Assembly (NCBI RefSeq): GCF_021049265.1
Contig: NZ_CP088018.1
Location: forward strand, 1,116,001-1,180,000
Reading direction: 5' to 3'
Source of the DNA: Ruania suaedae
Lineage (GTDB): Bacteria > Actinomycetota > Actinomycetes > Actinomycetales > Beutenbergiaceae
DNA length: 64,000 nt
Under the pieces are notes generated by a model that was given only the letters and a program-made list of their open reading frames with translations, had not been told where the DNA came from and searched no databases. Shown here one piece after another: positions 8,890 through 16,580 of this stretch. Position numbers and translations under genes: made by a program. Numbering within the stretch: position 1 is the first letter of the stretch; every line of letters begins with the position of its first letter.

Positions 8890-10053
8890 ATGCGAGCCGT
8901 CTGGACGATCCTGGTCAAGGACCTGCAACAGCGTCTGCGTGACAAGTCCGTGCTGATCTTCTCCATCGCCGTACCGCTGGCCCTGATGACCGTGCTGAAC
9001 CTGGTCATCCCGGCCGGGTCGGACGACGTCGAGCTCGAATCTGTGGTCATGGCGGTCTCGGTGGACGCCGAGGACGAGACGGCCGGGGTGGTCGTCTCCG
9101 GCCTCACCGGCCTGAGCGCGTTCTCGGTGACCGCCACCGATCACGCCGACCCCCGTGCCGCCGTCGACGCGGGGGAGGCCGACGTCGGGCTCATCATCCC
9201 GCCCGGGCTGACCGAGGACCTGCGCGCGGGCGAGCAGCACGAGGTGCGGATGGTGACCGGTGACGGGGCGGGCCTGTCGACGAGCATCCTGATCGCCGCC
9301 ACCGACGGCCTGCTCGCAGACCTGCGTTCGCGTTCGGTCACGGCCGCCGCCGCGGCCGGGGCCGGTCTCGATGCGCAGGTGGCCGCCGAGCTGGCCCAGC
9401 GGGAGCTGGACGCCGCCGGCTCGATCACCACCCGCCCTGGGGTGGTCTCGGACGAACAACTCAGCGCAGGCGGCGCGCTGATCGCCGGGCAGGCGGGTCT
9501 GTTCCTCATGTTCACGGTGGGCTTCGGCGTGCTCTCGATGGTGGCCGAGCGGGAGAACGGCACGCTCGCCCGGCTGAGGTCCATGCCCATCCTGCCGGGG
9601 TCGATCGTGCTCGCCAAGGCGCTGGCCGCCTTCGTGCTCGGGGTCCTCGCCACCTCGATCCTGCTGGCGGCCGGGTCACTGCTGTTCGGGGTCTCCTTCG
9701 GTGCCGTGCCGGCCGTCGCACTGCTGGTGTGCTGTGCGGTGGCGGCCGCCACGTCACTGACCTTCATCGTGGTGCGGCTGGCCCGCACCGCCGAGCAGGC
9801 GAACATCGTGCAGACGATCCTCGCGCTCGTGCTCGGCATGTCCGGCGGCGCGTTCTTCCCCATCGCCGCGAGCGGCGCGCTCGGCGCGGTGCTGGACGCC
9901 AACCCGATCGCCGCCCTCACCCGGGGGCTGGGCATCACCGCCGGGGGCGGCTCGGTCACCGACCTGGCCACCCCGGTGCTGATGCTGCTCGCGTTCGCCG
10001 CGGTGTGCCTGCTGATCTCGCGCGTGGTCCCCGATCGGGGGGCCGGGCGATGA
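8890..10053 (+). CDS. ABC-2 family permease, first subunit
   Basis: A 387-residue membrane protein of the ABC-2 fold. An N-terminal membrane segment (VLIFSIAVPLALMTVLNLVI, residues about 20-40) is followed by a large extracytoplasmic domain to about residue 200. Five C-terminal membrane segments follow (GLFLMFTVGFGVLSMV, AFVLGVLATSILLAAG, VAAATSLTFIVVRLA, MSGGAFFPIAASG, MLLAFAAVCLLI). It pairs with the next permease, of identical length, suggesting a heterodimeric pore. Its stop overlaps the next start as ATGA. Confidence 0.9.
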   Translation: MRAVWTILVKDLQQRLRDKSVLIFSIAVPLALMTVLNLVIPAGSDDVELESVVMAVSVDAEDETAGVVVSGLTGLSAFSVTATDHADPRAAVDAGEADVGLIIPPGLTEDLRAGEQHEVRMVTGDGAGLSTSILIAATDGLLADLRSRSVTAAAAAGAGLDAQVAAELAQRELDAAGSITTRPGVVSDEQLSAGGALIAGQAGLFLMFTVGFGVLSMVAERENGTLARLRSMPILPGSIVLAKALAAFVLGVLATSILLAAGSLLFGVSFGAVPAVALLVCCAVAAATSLTFIVVRLARTAEQANIVQTILALVLGMSGGAFFPIAASGALGAVLDANPIAALTRGLGITAGGGSVTDLATPVLMLLAFAAVCLLISRVVPDRGAGR

Positions 10054-11213
10054 GCGTCATCGGTGCGATCGCCGGGGTGGAGCTGCGCCGGTACCTGCGC
10101 GACCGCTCCAACATCTTCTTCACCTTCATCTTCCCACTGCTGCTGGTCGTGGTCATCGGCGCCCAGTTCGGCGGCGGCGGAAGCAGTGGCCGGGTGCTCC
10201 TCACCGAGTCCGGGACCACGCTCGGGCAGGATCTGCAGGAGGCGCTCGGCGATTCGGGCGTGGTCGTGGACCCGGCCGAGGAGGAGGCCGCCGCCGAGAC
10301 GCTCGCCCGCGGCCGGGCCGACGTCGCGCTGATCCTCACCGCCGAGGACGTGGCCGCCTACGACGGTGGCGGGTCGGTCGAGCTGGAGCTGATCCAGGCG
10401 TCCACGAACGGTGCGCAGACCACGGCCCAACAGGTGCAGACGGCGCTGGCCTCCCTTGCCACCGGACGGGCCCAGCTCGCTGCCCTGGAGGAGGCGGGGG
10501 CGTCGCCGGAGGCGGCGGCCCGGGCGCTGGAACAGGCCGACCAGGACGTGGCGCCGCTCGAGGTGGACGTGGTCGACGTGTCCGGGGTGAGTCAGGCCTT
10601 CGCCGGTGCCACCGGGTTCGATGTCGGAGCGGCCTCCCAGGTGCTCCTGTTCGTCTTCCTGGCGGCCCTGGCCGGTTCGGCCACCCTCATCGACGCGCGC
10701 CGCCACGGGGTGATCGCTCGTACCCTCGCGGCACCGGTCTCCGCGGCGAGCGTCGTGGCCGGTCAGGCGCTCGGCCGGTGGACGATCGCCTTCTTCCAGG
10801 GCGCTTACGTGATGGCCGGGACCACACTGTTGTTCGGCGTCACCTGGGGTAACCTCCCGGTCGCGCTGGTGCTGCTGGCGGTGTTCGCGGCGGTGGCGGC
10901 CGGCTGTGCGATGGTCATCGGCTCCGTGCTCGACAACGAGGGGGCTGCCAGCGGCCTGGGCGTGGGTCTCTCACTCGTGCTGGCCGCGCTCGGCGGGTGC
11001 ATGTTCCCGCAGGAGCTCTTCCCCGACACGCTGCGCACCGTCAGTTCCTTCACCCCGCACGGGTGGGGATACCGCGCGTTCGCCGAGGTGCAACGCCATG
11101 ACGCCGGGCTCGTGGAGATCCTCCCGCACCTGGGCGTTCTCGCCGGCTTCGCCGCCGGAGCCCTGCTGCTCGGGTCGTTGCTGCTGCGCCGGAGCCTCAG
11201 CCGGTCGATCTGA
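10050..11213 (+). CDS. ABC-2 family permease, second subunit
   Basis: 387 residues with the same plan as its upstream partner: a first membrane segment (IFFTFIFPLLLVVVIGAQF), an extracytoplasmic domain rich in Ala/Glu between about residues 50 and 195, and a C-terminal bundle of five segments ending in an Arg-rich tail. The conserved GGCMFPQELFPD turn is typical of ABC-2 permeases. The ATG overlaps the previous stop, which fixes the start; a longer open frame upstream is a shadow. It is the last gene of the operon, followed by a stem-loop. Confidence 0.9.
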   Translation: MSVIGAIAGVELRRYLRDRSNIFFTFIFPLLLVVVIGAQFGGGGSSGRVLLTESGTTLGQDLQEALGDSGVVVDPAEEEAAAETLARGRADVALILTAEDVAAYDGGGSVELELIQASTNGAQTTAQQVQTALASLATGRAQLAALEEAGASPEAAARALEQADQDVAPLEVDVVDVSGVSQAFAGATGFDVGAASQVLLFVFLAALAGSATLIDARRHGVIARTLAAPVSAASVVAGQALGRWTIAFFQGAYVMAGTTLLFGVTWGNLPVALVLLAVFAAVAAGCAMVIGSVLDNEGAASGLGVGLSLVLAALGGCMFPQELFPDTLRTVSSFTPHGWGYRAFAEVQRHDAGLVEILPHLGVLAGFAAGALLLGSLLLRRSLSRSI

Positions 11214-11217
11214 GGCG

Positions 11218-11240
11218 GCGCGTCCAGAGTGTGGACGCGC
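11218..11240 (+). terminator. stem-loop after ABC exporter operon
   Basis: A perfect 9-bp stem (GCGCGTCCA / TGGACGCGC) with a 5-nt loop begins 5 nt after the stop codon. There is no T-run, as is usual for high-GC actinobacterial terminators. It separates the exporter from the methionine importer. Confidence 0.6.
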
Positions 11241-11463
11241 GTCCCCTCGATTGGGCTCGCCCCGCCCCGGGTGGCGAGGATGTGGCCATGACGATGTCCT
11301 CCCGCACCGCCCGAGTCCCGGCTGTCCGTGCCGCCGGGCGAATGCGCGGCTGACCACCGCTAGCAGCCTCGCTGCCGGAGAACCCCTGCCGCCCCGACGG
11401 GGTCGTGCTCACCTCATGCCCTCGCGTGCGCCCATCCGCTCGCCCCACCCGGAAGGAACACCC
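11241..11463 (+). promoter_or_regulatory. metQ leader region with a possible short upstream ORF
   Basis: About 220 nt between the stem-loop and metQ. An ORF of 21 codons at 11288-11353 (MTMSSRTARVPAV..., Met at positions 1, 3 and 19) has an AGGA 9 nt before its ATG. Downstream are GCTAGCAGCCTCGCTG and a CCCCGACGGGG hairpin. Methionine importers in actinobacteria are commonly regulated through 5' leaders, so this may be a leader-peptide or riboswitch element. I could not fit it to a known SAM riboswitch consensus. Confidence 0.35.
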
Positions 11464-12360
11464 ATGTCCACTCTCCTCTCCCGCCGTCACCTCGGCGTCC
11501 TGGCCCTGGCCACCACGTCCGCCCTCGCCCTCGCCTCGTGTGGCGCCGCCGCCGACGGCGCATCCGCCGGCACCGAGGAGGACCCCATCCGCATCGGCGT
11601 GGTCAACTCCTCCGAACCGCAGTGGCAGGTCTTCGAAGAGGCCGCCGCCGAGGAGGGGATCGTGGTCGAGATCGAGAACTTCTCCGACTACCAGCTGCCG
11701 AACCAGGGCTTGAGCGACGGCGAGCTGGACCTCAACCAGTTCCAGCACCTGCAGTTCCTCGCCAAGTACAACGTCAACACCGGCAGCGACCTCACCCCGA
11801 TCGCCGCGACCGCCGTGTACCCGCTGAGCCTGTTCTCCCTCGAGCACGGCAGCGTGGAGGAGATCCCCGACGGTGGCGAGATCGCCATCCCGAACGACGA
11901 GACCAACCAGGCCCGCGCCCTGCTGGTGCTGCAGGAGGCCGGCCTGCTCGCGCTGGAGGATGGCGGCAGTGCCTTCTCGACGCCGGCCGACATCATCGCC
12001 GAGGACTCGAGGGTCACCGTGACCCCGGTCGACGCCGCCCAGACGGCGCTGGCACTGCAGGACGTGGCCGCCTCGATCATCAACAACGACTTCGTGGCCG
12101 ACGCCGGCCTCGTGGCCGAGGACGCGATCTTCTCCGACGACCCGGCCTCGGACGCGGCCGCGCCCTACATCAACATCTGGGTCGCCGGCGCCGAGGAGGC
12201 GGACAACGAGACGTTCGCCCAGCTCGCCGAGCTCTACCACTCACCCGAGGTGGAGGAGGCGGCCTTCGAGTCCTCCGGCGAGAGCGCCGTGTTCGTGAAC
12301 AACCCGGCCGAGGAGCTGCAGGAGATCCTCGAGGGGATCGAGAGCGACTTCTCGCAGTAG
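11464..12360 (+). CDS. metQ: D-methionine-type ABC importer, substrate-binding lipoprotein
   Basis: Binding protein of the NlpA/MetQ family, 298 residues, anchored outside the membrane. The signal peptide ends in a lipobox LALASC with the lipidated Cys at residue 26. The mature part holds the family blocks IRIGVVNSSEPQW, GELDLNQFQHLQFL, ATAVYPLSLFS, IAIPNDETNQARALLVLQEAGL and the PYINIWVAG strand. Ligand is methionine or a close analogue by family. A GGAAGGA site precedes the ATG. It is first in a metQ-metN-metI operon, 27 bp before metN. Confidence 0.93.
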   Translation: MSTLLSRRHLGVLALATTSALALASCGAAADGASAGTEEDPIRIGVVNSSEPQWQVFEEAAAEEGIVVEIENFSDYQLPNQGLSDGELDLNQFQHLQFLAKYNVNTGSDLTPIAATAVYPLSLFSLEHGSVEEIPDGGEIAIPNDETNQARALLVLQEAGLLALEDGGSAFSTPADIIAEDSRVTVTPVDAAQTALALQDVAASIINNDFVADAGLVAEDAIFSDDPASDAAAPYINIWVAGAEEADNETFAQLAELYHSPEVEEAAFESSGESAVFVNNPAEELQEILEGIESDFSQ

Positions 12361-12387
12361 CCCGCAGGACCGGACCGGAGGAGAGCC

Positions 12388-13476
12388 ATGACTGACCCGA
12401 TCATCACCGTGCGGGAGGCGAGCAAGGTGTTCGCCGCCCGCTCCGGCGACGTCCGCGCGGTGGACGCCGTCTCCCTCGACATCGCGGCGGGGGAGATCTT
12501 CGGGGTGATCGGCTACTCCGGTGCGGGCAAGAGCACCCTCGTCCGCCTCATCAACGCCCTCGAACCGGCGACCTCGGGGTCGGTGGTGGTCGACGGTGTG
12601 GACCTGACCACGCTGACCGAGGCCCGGCTGCGGCAGGTACGCGCCGGCATCGGGATGATCTTCCAGCAGTTCAACCTGCTCGGCTCGCGCACCGTGGCGA
12701 GGAACGTGGCCTATCCGCTTGAGGTGGCGGGATGGTCCCGGGAGGCGCGCGCGTCCCGGGTGGCCGAGCTGCTGGAGTTCGTGGGGATCTCCGACAAGGC
12801 CGGCGCCTACCCGTCCACGCTCTCGGGCGGGCAGAAGCAGCGGGTCGGGATCGCACGCGCGCTGGCCACCAACCCCCGCATCCTGCTCGCCGACGAGTGC
12901 ACCAGCGCGCTCGACCCGGAGACGACCCAGGACGTGCTGGCGCTGCTGCGGCGGGTCAACAGTGAGCTGGGCATCACGGTCGTGGTGATCACTCATGAGA
13001 TGGACGTGGTGCGCTCGCTGTGCGACCGCGTGGCCGTGATGGAGCACGGGCGCGTGGTCGAGCTGGACGAGACCTACCGGGTTTTCTCGGCGCCACGCCA
13101 CCCGGTGACCCGCAGATTCGTCGCATCCGCCCTCAAGGACCGCCCGGCCGCGGATGTCCTGGAACGGTTGCGGGAGCGCCACCCGGGCCGGTTGGTCACC
13201 GTGGGCGTCGATGACGCCGGGCACTCCACGGCCACCATGAACGAGGTGCTCCGGGACGCGGGGGTCGAGTCCATCGTGGTCTTCGGCGGGATCACCGAGG
13301 TCGCGCGGCGCCCGTACGGCTCGCTCACGCTGGAGCTCACGGGTGAGCCGGTTCGCGTCCAGCAGGGGCTGACGGCGCTGCGGGCGTTCACCGATGTGGT
13401 CGACCTGGGTACGGCCGCTGATCCGCACGAGGATCCCTCCATGGCCGCTGCCGCGCGGACGGGAAGGAGCAGCTGA
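12388..13476 (+). CDS. metN: methionine ABC importer ATP-binding protein with NIL domain
   Basis: Energises methionine uptake; 362 residues. Walker A IGYSGAGKSTLVR, Q-loop IFQQFNLLGSRTV, signature TLSGGQKQR, Walker B ILLADECTSALDP and switch His in VVITHEMDVV are intact. The GYSGAGKS and ADECTSALDP spellings are characteristic of MetN. Residues about 265-345 form the C-terminal NIL (ferredoxin-like) domain that in MetN binds methionine and shuts transport off. A GGAGGAGA ribosome site is present. Its TGA overlaps the metI start by one base. Confidence 0.95.
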   Translation: MTDPIITVREASKVFAARSGDVRAVDAVSLDIAAGEIFGVIGYSGAGKSTLVRLINALEPATSGSVVVDGVDLTTLTEARLRQVRAGIGMIFQQFNLLGSRTVARNVAYPLEVAGWSREARASRVAELLEFVGISDKAGAYPSTLSGGQKQRVGIARALATNPRILLADECTSALDPETTQDVLALLRRVNSELGITVVVITHEMDVVRSLCDRVAVMEHGRVVELDETYRVFSAPRHPVTRRFVASALKDRPAADVLERLRERHPGRLVTVGVDDAGHSTATMNEVLRDAGVESIVVFGGITEVARRPYGSLTLELTGEPVRVQQGLTALRAFTDVVDLGTAADPHEDPSMAAAARTGRSS

Positions 13477-14132
13477 TGGACTGGGAGCGGCTCGGCCCGC
13501 TGCTGATCGACGCGGCCGGTGAGACGGCCTTCATGGTGCTCATCGCCATGGCCGTGGGCGGGCTGTGCGGTCTGGCGATCGGCCTGGGCCTGTACCTGTT
13601 CCGCCCCGGCAACCTGCTGGCGAACCGGATCGGCTTCGGCGTGCTGAATGTGGCGGTCAACATCGTGCGCCCGATCCCGTTCATCATCTTCCTCGTCGCG
13701 ATCGGCCCGCTGAACCGGCTCGTCACGGGGAGCACCATCGGCATCGAGCCCTTCACCTTCGCGCTCGCCTTCATGGCCACGTTCGTCTTCGCCCGGCTCG
13801 TGGAGCAGAACCTGCTCGGCATCGATCCGGGCGTGGTCGAGGCCGCGCGGGCGATGGGCGCCGGTCCCTGGCGGATCATCCGCACCGTGCTGGTCCCCGA
13901 GGCACTGGCCCCCCTGATCCTGGGCTTCACCTTCCTCTTCGTCGCCGTGCTGGACGCGTCCGCGATCGCCGGATACCTCGGTGCCGGTGGTCTCGGTGAC
14001 GTCGCGATCGTGGAGGGCTACCGCCAGTTCGACTGGGCGGTCACCGCGGTGGTGGTGCTCATCATCATCGTGATCGTGCACGCCGTGCAGTGGCTGGGCA
14101 ACACTCTCGCCCGCAAGGCGCTGCGTCGCTGA
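13476..14132 (+). CDS. metI: methionine ABC importer permease
   Basis: A 218-residue inner-membrane permease with about five membrane segments. It has the BPD-transp-1 coupling motif in the form EAARAMGAGPWRIIRTVLVPEAL (residues about 125-147), which docks on MetN. VRPIPFIIFLVAIGPLNRLVTG and GYLGAGGLGDVAIVEGY are near-invariant MetI blocks. It completes the metQNI operon. Confidence 0.94.
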   Translation: MDWERLGPLLIDAAGETAFMVLIAMAVGGLCGLAIGLGLYLFRPGNLLANRIGFGVLNVAVNIVRPIPFIIFLVAIGPLNRLVTGSTIGIEPFTFALAFMATFVFARLVEQNLLGIDPGVVEAARAMGAGPWRIIRTVLVPEALAPLILGFTFLFVAVLDASAIAGYLGAGGLGDVAIVEGYRQFDWAVTAVVVLIIIVIVHAVQWLGNTLARKALRR

Positions 14133-14180
14133 CCGGCGGTGGCCGCTGCCGGGTCGTCAGGACCCTCCCCGCCGCGGCCG

Positions 14181-14186
14181 TAAGGT
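14181..14186 (+). promoter_or_regulatory. leaderless -10 box for pdtaS
   Basis: TAAGGT ends 7 bp before the GTG at 14194, so transcription should begin at or next to the start codon. Confidence 0.55.
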
Positions 14187-14193
14187 GGTGCCC

Positions 14194-15657
14194 GTGTCCA
14201 CGATGGGTGAGCTGATCGATCAGCACAGTGACCTGGCCATGCAGGATGCCGAATGGCTCCACCTGCTCGTCGGGGACTGGCAGGTGATCTCGGACCTGGC
14301 GTTCGCCGACCTGGTGCTGTGGTTGCCGACGACGGACGAGGACTTCATCGCGGTTGCCCACGCCCGGCCCTCGACCGGTGCCACGGTCCACCATGACGAC
14401 GTCGTCGGCCAGCGTGCCCCGGCAGGCCTGCGCGAGACGCTGCGCCACGCACGTGGCGCACAAGCGGTCAACCGTGCCCGCGAGGCCCGTTGGAACGGCA
14501 CCTTCGCGATCCGGGAGGAGACCATCCCGGTGGTGCGGGCAGGCCGCACCCTGGCGGTGATCGCCCGCGAGACCTACCTGGGCGCGAGCCGGACCCCGAG
14601 CCGGCTGGAGCTCAACTACGTCGAGTCCGCGGACGAGCTGTGCGGCATGATCGCGCGCGGCGAGTTCCCGCTGGCGAACGCCGCGACCGGCCCCCGACGG
14701 GGCGCGCCCCGCGTCGGCGACGGTCTGGTCCGGCTCAACAGCGAGGGAGAGGTGCTCTACGGCAGCCCGAACGCCCTGAGCGCCTTCCACCGGCTCGGAG
14801 TCACCGACGAGATCGTGGGGCGCACACTCGCCGAGGTGGTCACGCCGCTGGTCGAGGTCAACTCTCCCGTCGACGAGTCGTTGCCGCTGGTGGTGATGGG
14901 ACGGGCCGCGTGGCGCACCGAGATGGAGGCCCGCGGGGTCAGCCTCTCCCTGCGGGCGCTGCCGGTGACCGAGTACGGGCAGCGGGTGGGTGCCGTGCTG
15001 CTCGTGCGGGACGTCTCCGAGCTCCGGCGACGCGAACGCGAGCTGCTCACCAAGGACGCGACCATTCGCGAGATCCACCACCGCGTGAAGAACAACCTCC
15101 AGACGGTGGCGGCACTGCTGCGGCTGCAGGCCCGGCGCACCGACTCCACCGACGCGCGCTCGGCGCTGGAGGAGGCGATGCGGCGCGTGGCCACCATCGC
15201 GACCGTGCACGAGGCGCTCTCACAGACCATCGACGAGATCGTCGACTTCGACGAGGTGTTCGGCCGGACCCTGCGCCTGGCGGCCGACGTCGCCTCGGGG
15301 GAGACCCAGGTGAAGACGGTGCGCAACGGCACCTTCGGGCGCGTGCCGGCCACCGACGCCACGGCTCTGGCCGTGGTGCTCACCGAGCTGGTGACGAACG
15401 CCGTCGAGCACGGCCTGGCCGGCATCGGCGGCACGGTCACCATCGACGCCTACCGGTCGGGCAACGAACTCGAGGTGCGGGTGGCCGACGACGGGCGGGG
15501 GATGGAGTCCGAGATCGCGATGAACGGTCTCGGGACCCAGATCGTCCGGACCCTCGTGGCCACCGAGCTCGACGGTTCGATCACCTGGGAGCCCGTCCCC
15601 ACCGGGGGCACGGCCGTCATCCTCAAGGCGCAGCTGGGCGAGGCCCGCGAGTCCTGA
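14194..15657 (+). CDS. pdtaS: sensor histidine kinase PdtaS
   Basis: Soluble two-component kinase of the HisKA_2 family, 487 residues. N-terminal GAF-like (about 1-150) and PAS-like (about 170-280) domains precede the dimerisation box IREIHHRVKNNLQTVAALLRLQ, with the phosphoacceptor in the His295/His296 pair. An HATPase domain follows (ELVTNAVEHGL, VADDGRGM, NGLGTQIVRTLV). In mycobacteria PdtaS phosphorylates the antiterminator PdtaR, which is not in this window. GTG 14194 gives the MSTMGEL N-terminus that matches PdtaS proteins. It converges with whiB1 across a shared terminator, the same neighbourhood as Rv3220c-Rv3219. Confidence 0.9.
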   Translation: MSTMGELIDQHSDLAMQDAEWLHLLVGDWQVISDLAFADLVLWLPTTDEDFIAVAHARPSTGATVHHDDVVGQRAPAGLRETLRHARGAQAVNRAREARWNGTFAIREETIPVVRAGRTLAVIARETYLGASRTPSRLELNYVESADELCGMIARGEFPLANAATGPRRGAPRVGDGLVRLNSEGEVLYGSPNALSAFHRLGVTDEIVGRTLAEVVTPLVEVNSPVDESLPLVVMGRAAWRTEMEARGVSLSLRALPVTEYGQRVGAVLLVRDVSELRRRERELLTKDATIREIHHRVKNNLQTVAALLRLQARRTDSTDARSALEEAMRRVATIATVHEALSQTIDEIVDFDEVFGRTLRLAADVASGETQVKTVRNGTFGRVPATDATALAVVLTELVTNAVEHGLAGIGGTVTIDAYRSGNELEVRVADDGRGMESEIAMNGLGTQIVRTLVATELDGSITWEPVPTGGTAVILKAQLGEARES

Positions 15658-15672
15658 GCGAGCACTGGACGC

Positions 15673-15712
15673 GAGAACGGCCGGCCACCCGTGCGGGTGA
15701 CCGGCCGTTCTC
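15673..15712. terminator. bidirectional terminator between pdtaS and whiB1
   Basis: Perfect 12-bp outer stem (GAGAACGGCCGG / CCGGCCGTTCTC) enclosing an inner CACCC-GTGC-GGGTG hairpin, placed between the convergent stops of pdtaS and whiB1. Confidence 0.85.
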
Positions 15713-15721
15713 GGCGGTCTC

Positions 15722-15970
15722 TCAGCTGGCGCGGCGAGCGCGAGCGGTGCGGCGCTTGAGCGCGCGACGCTCGTCCTCGGACATCCCGCCCCAGACACCG
15801 GCATCCTGCCCGGACTCGATCGCCCACTTCAGGCAGGTGTCGACCACGGTACAACGACGGCAGACCGCCTTCGCCTCGTCGATCTGCTGCAGGGCCGGAC
15901 CGGTGTTACCGATCGGGAAGAACAGTTCCGGGTCCTCGGTCAGACACGCGGCTTCGTGACGCCAATCCAT
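15722..15970 (-). CDS. whiB1: WhiB1-type iron-sulfur transcription factor
   Basis: An 82-residue Wbl protein. The four cluster ligands are Cys9, Cys37, Cys40 and Cys46, the same positions as in mycobacterial WhiB1, followed by the GVWGGMSEDER turn and a basic tail (RRALKRRTARARRAS) for DNA contact. The N-terminus MDWRHEAACLTEDPELFFPIGN is diagnostic of WhiB1 rather than WhiB2/3/7. Known members hold an NO-sensitive [4Fe-4S] cluster and bind the housekeeping sigma factor. The start is set by AAGGAG 8 nt before the ATG; the open frame upstream is not coding. Confidence 0.95.
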   Translation of the reverse strand: MDWRHEAACLTEDPELFFPIGNTGPALQQIDEAKAVCRRCTVVDTCLKWAIESGQDAGVWGGMSEDERRALKRRTARARRAS

Positions 15971-16050
15971 GCGTATACTCCTTCGCCAGGCGTGCGGGCG
16001 CGCTTGAACCGGTCCGAACAGGGGTGGGGGTTCGCGCCGTACGCGCACTT

Positions 16051-16087
16051 TCAACTGACATCAACTTTCACATGTGGACCCCATGTG
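16051..16087. promoter_or_regulatory. candidate operator region upstream of whiB1
   Basis: A direct repeat TCAACT at 16051 and 16061 (10-bp period, one helical turn) is followed by a perfect dyad CACATG-N7-CATGTG at 16069-16087. It lies in the 187-bp divergent region between whiB1 and the small membrane gene. The dyad resembles, but does not match, a CRP-family site. Confidence 0.45.
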
Positions 16088-16157
16088 CACAAGGGGTTAC
16101 GTCACAGTTTCCCCGCGGTGGGCCTGAGAGATCTGTCACAGCCCGTAGGCTGGTTCG

Positions 16158-16580
16158 GTGCCCGACACCGAGACCGACGCCGCGCCGCCGCGCCCCGGCC
16201 CGCTGTGGATCGCCCTGGTGCTCGCCCTCGCCGAGGCGGTGGTGCTGCTGCTGGTCGGCATCGTCGGTGTGGTCTCCTCAGCCCTGGCCGGTGGCGTCCT
16301 GCTCGGGGCCAATGTGGGGGTGCTCGTGGTGCTCGCTCTCTTCGCCGCGCTGCTCCTCGCGGCGGTGCGCGCGCTGGGCGCGGGCCGGCGCTGGGGCCGG
16401 GGGCCGGTCATCACCTGGCAGCTGCTGCAGGTCGCGGTGCTGATCTCTTCGTTCTCCCAGCTGCCGTGGTGGCTCACGGTGCCCGGGATCGTCGCCGCCG
16501 TGACCGTGACGATCTGCCTGCTGCATCCCGACTCGCGTGCGGCCACCTCCGGGACCGGCGCCCCTGACGCCGTCCTCTGA
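16158..16580 (+). CDS. small four-helix membrane protein (Rv3217c-like position)
   Basis: 140 residues with four predicted membrane segments (about 18-40, 44-66, 82-100 and 105-125) and a Pro-rich cytoplasmic N-terminus. No catalytic motif is visible. Its position next to whiB1 and pdtaS parallels the integral membrane gene Rv3217c of M. tuberculosis; the relation is inferred from neighbourhood and topology. The GTG start is 6 bp after a TAGGCT -10 box, so it is probably leaderless. Its 3' 303 nt are antisense to the end of the EssC-like reading frame. Confidence 0.75.
   Translation: MPDTETDAAPPRPGPLWIALVLALAEAVVLLLVGIVGVVSSALAGGVLLGANVGVLVVLALFAALLLAAVRALGAGRRWGRGPVITWQLLQVAVLISSFSQLPWWLTVPGIVAAVTVTICLLHPDSRAATSGTGAPDAVL

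Noticed and set aside
11241-11463. SAM riboswitch upstream of metQ
   Set aside because: I could not find the conserved core of any SAM riboswitch class; kept only as an unassigned leader.
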